NCBI GenBank assembly: GCA_025997755.1
Contig: BNVA01000035.1
Coordinates: 1 to 14,621, forward strand
Source: Spirochaetia bacterium
GTDB taxonomy: Bacteria > Spirochaetota > Spirochaetia > Treponematales > Breznakiellaceae
Reading direction: 5' to 3'
DNA length: 14,621 nucleotides
The position numbers and the translations under genes are program-made. The notes under the pieces are model-generated. The model made no database searches. It worked only from the letters and a program-made list of their open reading frames with translations, and was not told where the DNA came from. This document shows positions 7,000 through 13,719 of the stretch, piece by piece. Within the stretch, counting starts at the first letter, position 1, and the number at the start of each line of letters is the position of its first letter.

Positions 7000-7641
7000 T
7001 TAATATCCAAGCTCAATGAGCCGTTCTGCACTAAGCGCACTCTTATTCGACGCTCCATGTGAAAGCAGTCTTTCTACATACCGCCCAATTATATCTGTTT
7101 CAAGATTCATCAACTCTCCGGTTTTTTTGTACGCCAAAGTAGTCCCCTTAATGGTATCGGGAATTATGTTCACCCGCACCAGATGCCCCTGAATCTCCGC
7201 AATGGTCAGGCTAACCCCGTCCAAGGCTATAGACCCTTCGCCGACACAGCAGCGTATCTGTTCCTCTGGGATTTCCACCGAAAGGTAGACATTCCCACTT
7301 TCACGGCGCAGTTCCCGAACCGGCACGGTACAGCTTACGTGGCCTTGTACTATGTGCCCCCCCATGCGGGAATCCGGCCGCAGCGCCCGTTCAAGGTTCA
7401 CCCTGCCCCCAGTCCGCAGCAAACCCAAAGTGGTCTTCTTCAAACTTTCCGCAAGTGTAAACACCGAAAAACTGTTTTCCCCCAGCTCCGTAACGGTTTG
7501 GCAAACCCCTTCTATGTTAATCGAATCCCCGATGCCGGTACCTTCCAGCACCCGTTTTCCGGCAATAGTAATACGCGACCTGCCGGTTTCCCGAACAACC
7601 GCCAGCACCGTCCCAGTCTCTTCAACAATTCCTGTAAACAT
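7000..7641 (-). CDS. ribE: Riboflavin synthase, alpha subunit
   Basis: Riboflavin synthase dismutates two molecules of 6,7-dimethyl-8-ribityllumazine into riboflavin and the pyrimidine that RibH reuses. The 213-residue protein starts with the hallmark MFTGIVEETG at ATG 7641, preceded by AGGGG at 7646-7650; upstream in-frame starts would add residues foreign to the family. It has the usual two lumazine-binding repeats: about 1-90, with GVCQTV (45-50), and about 95-190, with GGHIVQGHVS (94-103) and LDGVSLTI (140-147). Length is normal. The start lies inside the end of ribD (20-base overlap), which suggests translational coupling. The symbol is ribE in most bacteria (ribC in E. coli). Secure. 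Confidence 0.96.
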   Translation of the reverse strand: MFTGIVEETGTVLAVVRETGRSRITIAGKRVLEGTGIGDSINIEGVCQTVTELGENSFSVFTLAESLKKTTLGLLRTGGRVNLERALRPDSRMGGHIVQGHVSCTVPVRELRRESGNVYLSVEIPEEQIRCCVGEGSIALDGVSLTIAEIQGHLVRVNIIPDTIKGTTLAYKKTGELMNLETDIIGRYVERLLSHGASNKSALSAERLIELGY

Positions 7642-8797
7642 GATTCCCCTCAAACAACAACTGATCCCCAACCCGCCTGAAAGATACATCCGTCAAGCGC
7701 AACGCATCCCGAATCGTATTGATACCAAGCCCCGACACAGCGCCGACACCGTTTCCCAGTATAATAGGGGCGATAAACACCGTAATCCTGTCCCAAAGCC
7801 CCTCGCGCAGGAAGGAACTGAAAATCCGGCTTCCTCCTTCCACCAATACCGACCTGACACCCTTTGCCCCCAACGCCTCCAGAACCGGCTGCAGTGGCAG
7901 CCCCCTCTCCGTTGCGTCCGCGTCCAGACAAATCACATCCACCCCCATGCCCCGCAGCTTTGCTGCTCCGTCCGCCGCTGCCGCAGCGCAAATCACCAAA
8001 GTATTCTTCCGGTCGGGAAGCGTCAAAACTTTAGCCTCTTCCGGCAAGCCCAGCCCCAGTATAACCCGCAGGGGATTCCTCCCCCGAACAAGCCGCACCG
8101 TAAGCTCCGGATCATCCGCCAGTACTGTACCCTTACCTACCAGCACCGCATCATATTCCGCCCGCATACGGTGTACAATTTTCCGCGCCGCCTCATCTGT
8201 GATCCACTGGTCAGCCGACACAATGTCTTCGTGCAAGGCGGCTTTAGGCGCGGCAATCCTTCCGTCAAGAGTCTGGGCAATCTTCAGATGAACAAACGGT
8301 CTCCCCGCCCGTTGAAATGTCCGGTAGGCACGGTTAACCTCCGCCTCCGCAGCGGCGAAAAGCCCCGTTTCCACGGCGATCCCCGCCTTGCGCAGCATCG
8401 CCGCGCCCGCGCCGTTCACACGTCTGTGGGGATCGAGGGATGCAATAACCACCCGCCGGACACCGCTTTTTATAACCAGCTCTGCACAGGGCGGCTGGTG
8501 TTTATCCGGCGCGGTAAAACAGCAAGGTTCAAGGGTACAGTACAGGGTCGCCCCCGTAGCGGTTTCTCCCGCCGCCGCCACTGCGCCTATCGCCTCCGAC
8601 TCTGCATGTTTGCCCCCATAGCGCCGGTGCCAGCCCTCGCCGAGGATACGCCCCTCGCGTGCGATAAGCGCTCCCACCATGGGGTTAGGAGAAGTCTTAC
8701 CAAGCCCCCGCCGCGACAGGGTTAGTGCCCGCTTCATGCAGTGTTGGTCGAAGTCTGAAAAAAGTTGAGTATCATTTGTGTGTTTCAGATCCGTCAT
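7622..8797 (-). CDS. ribD: Bifunctional riboflavin deaminase/reductase
   Basis: A 391-residue two-domain enzyme for the second and third riboflavin steps: deamination of the pyrimidine intermediate, then NADPH reduction of its ribosyl side chain. The deaminase domain (about 15-150) shows SPNPMVGA (36-43), the zinc/proton-shuttle motif HAE (64-66) and LEPCC...PPC (89-104) with zinc cysteines C92 and C104. The spacing between those cysteines is three residues longer than in E. coli RibD, a local insertion (FTAPDKHQ). The reductase domain (about 165-385) shows LKIAQTLDGRIA (171-182), DAVLVGKGTVLADDP (216-230) and LVEGGSRI (318-325). Start ATG at 8797 has AAAGGAG 6 bases upstream. It is the first gene after the FMN riboswitch and overlaps ribE by 20 bases. 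Secure. Confidence 0.97.
   Translation of the reverse strand: MTDLKHTNDTQLFSDFDQHCMKRALTLSRRGLGKTSPNPMVGALIAREGRILGEGWHRRYGGKHAESEAIGAVAAAGETATGATLYCTLEPCCFTAPDKHQPPCAELVIKSGVRRVVIASLDPHRRVNGAGAAMLRKAGIAVETGLFAAAEAEVNRAYRTFQRAGRPFVHLKIAQTLDGRIAAPKAALHEDIVSADQWITDEAARKIVHRMRAEYDAVLVGKGTVLADDPELTVRLVRGRNPLRVILGLGLPEEAKVLTLPDRKNTLVICAAAAADGAAKLRGMGVDVICLDADATERGLPLQPVLEALGAKGVRSVLVEGGSRIFSSFLREGLWDRITVFIAPIILGNGVGAVSGLGINTIRDALRLTDVSFRRVGDQLLFEGNHVYRNC
7646..7650 (-). promoter_or_regulatory. Ribosome binding site of ribE
   Basis: AGGGG on the - strand, 4 bases before ATG 7641. It supports the MFTGIVEE start over the longer reading from 7689, which would overlap ribD by 68 bases. Confidence 0.7.
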
Positions 8798-8871
8798 GCA
8801 CCGCTCCTTTGAAAAACCCGGCGATCTTCAGGGAGAAACAGGATACAGACCGATGATTTACAATTCCCGCG

Positions 8872-8909
8872 AAAAACAAAAAACCCCTAAGGACGAATGT
8901 CCCTAAGGG
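8872..8909 (-). terminator. Riboswitch-controlled intrinsic terminator
   Basis: On the - strand an 11-bp stem pairs CCCUUAGGGAC (8899-8909) with GUCCUUAGGGG (8884-8894) around a 4-base loop. A T-rich run follows (complement of 8872-8883). It lies between the FMN aptamer and ribD, so termination here blocks the whole rib operon. Confidence 0.9.
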
Positions 8910-8938
8910 CGTTATTTTCGGAAACTGAAACCGCCCTT
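8905..8938 (-). promoter_or_regulatory. Antiterminator hairpin of the FMN riboswitch
   Basis: On the - strand AAGGGCG (8932-8938) can pair with CGCCCUU (8905-8911), and UUUC/GAAA inside the loop can extend it. Its 3' arm shares bases 8905-8909 with the 5' arm of the terminator stem, so the two hairpins exclude each other. The pairing is seen; its use as the switch is inferred. Confidence 0.65.
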
Positions 8939-8970
8939 CCCCGTGAAAGTTTGGGAAAAGGCACAATCCA

Positions 8971-9124
8971 ATTTTCTTCCATCCGGACTATACCGTCGGC
9001 GCCGGAATCTCACCGGTTCATTACAGCGTTTTCTGTAACGCCTAATTCGCGGGCTATAACCGCCGGTCGGGAATTGCAGCGGAAAAAGCGTCAACCTTCT
9101 CCGTACTCACCCCGCCCTGAAAAT
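8971..9124 (-). ncRNA. FMN riboswitch (RFN element)
   Basis: The - strand carries the RFN hallmarks in order: CAGGGCGGGGTGA, then AATTCCCGACCGGCGG, TAGCCCGCGA, ACCGGTGAGATTCCGG, GCCGACGGTATAGTCCGGAT and GGAAG. Closing helix P1 pairs AUUUUC (9119-9124) with GAAAAU (8971-8976). The variable hairpin is UUACAG/CUGUAA. An unusual feature is an additional 24-base hairpin (9080-9103, CGGAGAA/UUUUUCCG arms) inside the P2 loop. FMN binding should close P1 and favour the downstream terminator, shutting off ribD-ribE-ribBA-ribH. The location directly before ribD is the classical one. Identification is very secure from the conserved core. Confidence 0.96.
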
Positions 9125-9131
9125 CATATTA

Positions 9132-9160
9132 ACGCTAATACAGCAATGAAAGAATGTCAA
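9132..9160 (-). promoter_or_regulatory. Candidate promoter of the riboflavin operon
   Basis: On the - strand a perfect TTGACA (9155-9160) lies just upstream of the aptamer. The -10 is uncertain: TAGCGT (9132-9137) at 17 bases is poor, and TATTAG (9135-9140) is better but only 14 bases away. The -35 word and position are seen; the exact -10 is not resolved. Confidence 0.45.
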
Positions 9161-9272
9161 CGGTATTTCAAAATGTCTGTAAATCACAAGCGATAATGTC
9201 TAGTAAACCGTTATTAGTTATGATAAAATACTATGCCAAAGCTCGGCGTGAAATGTATTATGGAGGTGTAAT

Positions 9273-11945
9273 ATGTCAATTCGAGTAAAAACAGCGTTAA
9301 TGATCATCGGAATCGTGCTTCTGATTACGGCGGCAAATCTCGGCACAAGCTTTATCTTTACCGATAAAACCCTTGTGGAAACAATGAACAGCGATTTGTC
9401 CCTGGCGCTCAACATTGCCGATGATTTGGTTTCCACCAGGATAAATCTGTTAAAATCAGATGCCCAGACAGTGGCGGAACGCTTGAAAGCGGCACCCAAT
9501 ACCGAATTGGAAGAAGTTATGCGCGAGCAGCATGATATTTACCCGGATTTTCTGGCGTTTACGGTTTTTGATCGTGAAGGGATCATAAGCAGTTACGGAG
9601 CCGCCCTGACACCGCCTGCCCGGCTCTGGGAAAGCAGGTACATCCGTGCCGCTTTTGAGGGCCAAAGCATTATTTCCACCACTCGCCAGGATCAGGCCTC
9701 GGAGCAGCTGGTCATAAATGTCTGTGTCCCCATGGACGAAGACCGGGTTTTGGTCGTAACCATACCGGGCATGCTTTTTTCCCGGATCCTGTCGGACTAC
9801 CGGCTATGGAAAACCGGCAATATTTTCATGGTTGACGAAGAAGGCACCTTTATTGCCAATTTCCGCGACTTTATGGTACTGAAACGCTACAATTTTCTTG
9901 AAATTGGACAATTGAACATTAATGATCAGAGCGTGGGTGTTCTTTTTGAAAAAATGATAAACACTGAAAAAGGTACCGGCAAATATACATACGATGGTGC
10001 TGAACGTTTTTGTATCTATAAACGTGTTTCCGGTTCTGCCGCAGGATGGAGGATTGCCGTAGCGGCGCCTTTTGTTGAGAGCCCCGCAGAAAATGTGTTC
10101 CGCGGGCTGCTTATCGCGTCGCTGCTGTTCTTTGGGTTCGGAACCCTGATTGCCGTTTTTATGTCGGGTCTTGTCGCCAAGCCGTTCTACCAGATAGAAG
10201 AGCAAAAACAGCACCTTGAAGAATTGAACGAAGTCGCCATTGCCGCATCAGAGGCAAAAACAACTTTCCTTGCCAACATGAGCCATGAAATGCGAACGCC
10301 CTTAAACGCGATCATCGGTCTTTCGGAGCTGTCGCTGGATGCCGGCGATGTAGGCGAGGAGTCTCTTGCCAATCTGGACAAGATTTACAATGCCGGTATG
10401 ACGCTGTTGGGCACGGTCAATGATATTCTGGATATTTCTAAAATCGAAGCTGGAAAATTTGAGATCATTCCGGTTGTCTACGACATACCAAGCCTGATAA
10501 ATGACACCGTTGTACAGAATATTCTCCGCATCGGCGAAAAACTAATCACCTTTTCACTGAGGATTGACGAAACGCTGCCAAGCAAACTCTACGGCGACGA
10601 GCTGCGTATTAAACAGATTTTAAACAATCTGTTGTCTAACGCTTTCAAGTATACAAGAGAGGGGACAGTAATTTTAAGCATCTCCTGCGTTCGGGAGGGC
10701 GATACCGTTTGGTTCTGCGCCAGTATTACAGATTCCGGTATTGGCATCAGAAACGAAGATATAAACAAGCTGTTTTCAAACTATAACCAGGTGGATACCA
10801 AGGCGAACCGCAAAATCGAAGGGACCGGTCTGGGACTGTCCATCACCAAGCACATGACAGAGATGATGGGCGGAAGCATCAGCGTAGAGAGCGAATACGG
10901 AAAGGGCAGCACTTTTACCGCCAAAATAAAACAGGGCTTTGTAACCGACGAGCCAATCGGCAGCGCGGTAGCGGAAAGCCTGCGGAGCCTTCGCCATTTT
11001 GACCATAAAAAAGCCCGGGACACAACACTGACCCGCATCGCCCTTCCGTACGCCAGGGTGCTGATCGTGGATGATGTGTCAACCAATCTGGATGTTGCAA
11101 GGGGCATGATGAAGCCCTATTGTATGAAAATTGACTGCGTAACCAGCGGACATGATGCTATTGAGCTTATCCGCTCCGGGGAAGTTAGATACAACGCTAT
11201 TTTCATGGACCACATGATGCCGGAAATGGACGGCATTGAGGCCACCAGGATCATCCGCGAAGAGATCGGTACGGACTATGCGAAAAACATTCCCATCATT
11301 GCGCTGACGGCAAACGCGATACGGGGCAATGATGAAATGTTCATCAAAAAAGGATTCCAGGATTTCCTTTCAAAGCCCATCGACATTATGCAGTTGGACA
11401 CCGTCATCCGCCAGTGGATACGTGACAAGGAAATTGAAAAAGATTTCATCGTTACGGGGACAGAAGGTGTAATTAATAAACGCTCCAATACGCCAAGACG
11501 TTCCGGCGAAGAACGGCGTTCCGGCAATGACAGGCGTCTGGAGGCTTTGAAGCAAAGCGCCGATAATACCCCGACCAAACCCAGGCAGATGTTAAACGGA
11601 AAAATCATTGACGGCATTGATCTGGAGGCGGCGCTGGAACGTTTTGGCGGCGATGAGAAGATCCTTATGAACGTGCTTTCCTCATACGCCAGAGAAACGT
11701 CATTGCTGCTGGATAAAATGCGCACTGTAACCGGGGAAACACTGTCAAATTACGTCATCACTGTTCATGGCATTAAAGGTTCAAGCCTAGGCATTTGCGC
11801 GGAGTCTGTGGGAGCTGCGGCGGAAGCCCTTGAATATGCGGCAAAAGACGGCAACTTTGCCTTTGTCGCGGAGCATAACGGTCCGTTCATCGAAGCCGCC
11901 GGAAGGCTGATTACGGATATTTACGCCTTGCTCAAATTTTCCTAG
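9273..11945 (+). CDS. Membrane-bound hybrid histidine kinase (sensor-HisKA-HATPase-REC-HPt)
   Basis: An 890-residue inner-membrane sensor kinase. TM1 is about 8-30; an extracytoplasmic sensor of about 245 residues follows (31-277; layout fits a double-Cache domain, an inference), then TM2 (about 279-301). HisKA carries phospho-acceptor H338 in NMSHEMRTPLN. HATPase_c shows the N box with N456, the G1 box D487-SGIGI and the G2 box GTGLGL (517-522). The receiver (about 594-715) has D600/D601, phospho-acceptor D646 in FMDHMMPEMDG, T679 and K701. A linker with the repeat RRSGEERRSGNDRR leads to an HPt domain (about 775-885) with H832 in VHGIKGSSLG. All phosphorelay residues are present, so H338 to D646 to H832 transfer is expected. 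GGAGG lies 6 bases before the ATG. The TRAP operon follows by 56 bases; a solute-sensing role for it is plausible. No output regulator is encoded next to it. Confidence 0.93.
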   Translation: MSIRVKTALMIIGIVLLITAANLGTSFIFTDKTLVETMNSDLSLALNIADDLVSTRINLLKSDAQTVAERLKAAPNTELEEVMREQHDIYPDFLAFTVFDREGIISSYGAALTPPARLWESRYIRAAFEGQSIISTTRQDQASEQLVINVCVPMDEDRVLVVTIPGMLFSRILSDYRLWKTGNIFMVDEEGTFIANFRDFMVLKRYNFLEIGQLNINDQSVGVLFEKMINTEKGTGKYTYDGAERFCIYKRVSGSAAGWRIAVAAPFVESPAENVFRGLLIASLLFFGFGTLIAVFMSGLVAKPFYQIEEQKQHLEELNEVAIAASEAKTTFLANMSHEMRTPLNAIIGLSELSLDAGDVGEESLANLDKIYNAGMTLLGTVNDILDISKIEAGKFEIIPVVYDIPSLINDTVVQNILRIGEKLITFSLRIDETLPSKLYGDELRIKQILNNLLSNAFKYTREGTVILSISCVREGDTVWFCASITDSGIGIRNEDINKLFSNYNQVDTKANRKIEGTGLGLSITKHMTEMMGGSISVESEYGKGSTFTAKIKQGFVTDEPIGSAVAESLRSLRHFDHKKARDTTLTRIALPYARVLIVDDVSTNLDVARGMMKPYCMKIDCVTSGHDAIELIRSGEVRYNAIFMDHMMPEMDGIEATRIIREEIGTDYAKNIPIIALTANAIRGNDEMFIKKGFQDFLSKPIDIMQLDTVIRQWIRDKEIEKDFIVTGTEGVINKRSNTPRRSGEERRSGNDRRLEALKQSADNTPTKPRQMLNGKIIDGIDLEAALERFGGDEKILMNVLSSYARETSLLLDKMRTVTGETLSNYVITVHGIKGSSLGICAESVGAAAEALEYAAKDGNFAFVAEHNGPFIEAAGRLITDIYALLKFS

Positions 11946-11971
11946 ACAGCAAGCCCGTTAAATTATATAAT
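11943..11971 (+). promoter_or_regulatory. Sigma70-type promoter of the TRAP operon
   Basis: TAGACA (-35, 11943-11948; five of six bases match the consensus) and a perfect TATAAT (-10, 11966-11971) are 17 bases apart. The -35 overlaps the TAG stop codon of the kinase. Transcription would begin near 11978, about 24 bases before the dctP ATG. Confidence 0.72.
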
Positions 11972-11991
11972 CGTAATATATTTTACATTTT

Positions 11992-11996
11992 GGAGG
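11992..11996 (+). promoter_or_regulatory. Ribosome binding site of dctP
   Basis: GGAGG, 5 bases before ATG 12002. An in-frame TTG at 11990 overlaps this site and is therefore not the start. Confidence 0.85.
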
Positions 11997-12001
11997 AAAA
12001 A

Positions 12002-13015
12002 ATGAAATTTTCAAAAGCTACAGTATTAGCAATAGCGGCTCTATTCATAGCCGCCGGCGCCGGTTTCGCAAAGGGTGGATCGCAGGGCGACACGGTTACC
12101 ATCAAACTTGCCGATGTATGGGCAGAAACCCATCCTATGACAAAAGCGTTAGATGATGTTTTTATCAAACAGGTTGAGGAAAAAACCGGCGGCAAAATCA
12201 AGATTGATGCTTACCACAACGGTCAGCTTGGCAGCGAAGCCGATCTGTGGAACTCCGTCCGCGACGGCAGCAACGAAATCGTCGTTGTAGGCAGCGTTAT
12301 GAACACCGAGTGGGCACCCATGCTCATATCCGACTGGCCCTTTTTGTACCGCGATATAGACCATGCGAAAAAAGTTTGGACGGGATCGGTTGCCGAAGAA
12401 GTGAACCAGAAATTCCACGAAAAATTCCCCACAACCTATGTACTAGGCTGGGGTCCTAACAGCGCCCGCACATTCACAAGCAACAGAAAACTCACCAGTG
12501 TTGCGGACTTTGTAGGACAGAAGTTCCGTATGCCTTCAAACCCCATTCACGTTGGTATAGCACAGAACCTCGGATCAAGCTCGCAGGTTATCCCGCTCGG
12601 CGACCTCTACACCTCGCTCCAGACCGGTGTTGTTGACGGTCAGGACAACGGCATGGTAACAGTTATTTCTCAGGGCTTCTTTGAAGTGCAGAAATATCTC
12701 TACGAAACCAACCACATTGTCGCCACAATGGAAATCATCGTCAACGCAAAATTCTACGATTCGCTTACTCCCGAATACAAGAAGATCATCAACGATGCGG
12801 CAAAAGCGGCTTCAATAAAAGCATGGGATGATTATGCCAAGAGCCTCGACGCCGACCGTAATTTCTTAAAGGGTAAGGGTATGACAATCACCGCCTGTAG
12901 TCCGGCGGATCAAGCCCAGATCATCACAAAAATTAAACCGCTTACCGACAAACTTCTTTCCGATAACAAAGATTGGGCGCCCGATCTAATCGGCAAGGTA
13001 AATGCAGTAAAGTAA
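12002..13015 (+). CDS. dctP: TRAP transporter periplasmic solute-binding protein, DctP family
   Basis: A 337-residue secreted binding protein. The first 23 residues form a Sec signal peptide (KFSK, hydrophobic core, AGAGFA then K); there is no lipobox Cys, so it should be a soluble periplasmic protein. DctP hallmarks are ETHPMTKALDDVFIKQVEEK (42-61), KIKIDAYHNGQLGSEADL (65-82), GQKFRMPSNPI (172-182) with R176 at the position that usually salt-bridges a substrate carboxylate, and DLYTSLQTGVVDGQDN (201-216). Family members bind organic acids such as dicarboxylates, sialic acid or sugar acids; this sequence does not reveal which. It captures solute for the DctQ/DctM permease encoded next, using an ion gradient. 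It has its own promoter and Shine-Dalgarno. Family call secure; substrate unknown. Confidence 0.95.
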   Translation: MKFSKATVLAIAALFIAAGAGFAKGGSQGDTVTIKLADVWAETHPMTKALDDVFIKQVEEKTGGKIKIDAYHNGQLGSEADLWNSVRDGSNEIVVVGSVMNTEWAPMLISDWPFLYRDIDHAKKVWTGSVAEEVNQKFHEKFPTTYVLGWGPNSARTFTSNRKLTSVADFVGQKFRMPSNPIHVGIAQNLGSSSQVIPLGDLYTSLQTGVVDGQDNGMVTVISQGFFEVQKYLYETNHIVATMEIIVNAKFYDSLTPEYKKIINDAAKAASIKAWDDYAKSLDADRNFLKGKGMTITACSPADQAQIITKIKPLTDKLLSDNKDWAPDLIGKVNAVK

Positions 13016-13039
13016 GAGATTAAGAAATTTTAAAAATAT

Positions 13040-13112
13040 GGGGGAGCATGTTTGTTCTTTAAAGGGAAAATCATCATGTTAAACAGCAGCATTTTTCAAA
13101 CACTGCTCCCCC
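13040..13112 (+). repeat. Long inverted repeat between dctP and dctQ
   Basis: GGGGGAGCA (13040-13048) pairs perfectly with TGCTCCCCC (13104-13112). The stem extends after a small internal loop by GTTTG (13050-13054) with CAAAC (13097-13101), leaving a loop of about 42 bases. It lies 25 bases after the dctP stop. It could protect the dctP transcript 3' end or limit read-through. Pairing is seen; function is inferred. Confidence 0.7.
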
Positions 13113-13119
13113 TCACTTC

Positions 13120-13144
13120 AAACAGGCGCCATGCGCCTTGTTTT
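13120..13144 (+). terminator. Terminator-like hairpin between dctP and dctQ
   Basis: AAACAGGCGC (13120-13129) pairs with GCGCCTTGTTT (13133-13143) with one bulged base and a 3-base loop. Only a short T run ends it (GTTTTCC), so termination is probably partial. It would make the binding protein more abundant than the permease subunits. Confidence 0.5.
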
Positions 13145-13181
13145 CCGCTACCCCCACTCATTTACTTGTAAGGAAAAATAA

Positions 13182-13718
13182 ATGAAAAAGTTTTTGAATG
13201 TGCTGTTCCGGGGTGTCGAAATCCTAATAGCCGTTTTTTTGGCGTTAATGATACTCACCCTCTTTATGAACGTTGTCCTGCGTCAATTCGGCAAGGGCTT
13301 TGTATGGTCGGAGGAGATCGCCCGTATAGCGTTCATATATCTTGTCTATCTGGGCTCCATAGGCGCGGCGCGGGAAAACAGGCACCTTCTGGTTGATTCT
13401 ATTTTGGTAAAGCTGCCTGAAATACCTCAAAAGATCGTTTATTTTTTGTTACAAGTTTGTATCATCTGGTTAATGTGGATAATCACAAGCGGAAGCTGGA
13501 TGATGACGATTCAGACCATGAACGACAAATGGGTAGCGACAGGTTATCCGACATTCTTGGTTTGGGGAGTAGGTCTTGTTACCGGCATAGCAATTATCAT
13601 TATATCGCTTGCAAATATTTTCCGTCTTATTGTCTTAAAAGAATCCGTAACCAATTTGGTTAAGACACACGACGATACACCAAATACAACCGGTGTAGAA
13701 ACAAGGGAGATAGGCTGA
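13182..13718 (+). CDS. dctQ: TRAP transporter small permease subunit, DctQ family
   Basis: A 178-residue inner-membrane protein with four hydrophobic segments (about 10-34, 46-63, 83-105 and 124-149), the standard topology of DctQ. The family motif is present: W42-SEE-IAR, then a helix with YLVYLGSIGAARENRH (R64, H68) and LLVDSI. DctQ is the small subunit that stabilises the large permease DctM and completes the transport complex with DctP. The hydrophilic tail (about 152-178) is rich in Asp and Thr. AAGGA lies 7 bases before the ATG. The gene follows dctP after a 166-base gap with two hairpins, and dctM starts one base after its stop, so Q and M are translationally coupled. Secure. Confidence 0.93.
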   Translation: MKKFLNVLFRGVEILIAVFLALMILTLFMNVVLRQFGKGFVWSEEIARIAFIYLVYLGSIGAARENRHLLVDSILVKLPEIPQKIVYFLLQVCIIWLMWIITSGSWMMTIQTMNDKWVATGYPTFLVWGVGLVTGIAIIIISLANIFRLIVLKESVTNLVKTHDDTPNTTGVETREIG

Positions 13719-13719
13719 T

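Noticed and set aside
7352..8725. A 457-codon open frame on the + strand across ribE and ribD
   Set aside because: It is antisense to two certain enzymes; its product is full of Pro, Arg and His with no domain, as expected from the complement of a GC-rich coding region, and no Shine-Dalgarno was seen.
9196..9229. A promoter for the kinase around TATGAT (9219-9224) or TAAAAT (9224-9229)
   Set aside because: The -10-like words exist, but the bases 17 upstream (ATGTCT or TAGTAA) are poor -35 matches, so I cannot choose one.
13038..13082. A 14-codon ATG frame between dctP and dctQ as a leader peptide
   Set aside because: It has no Shine-Dalgarno, its start codon abuts the long hairpin, and it contains no run of a single amino acid that would suggest attenuation.
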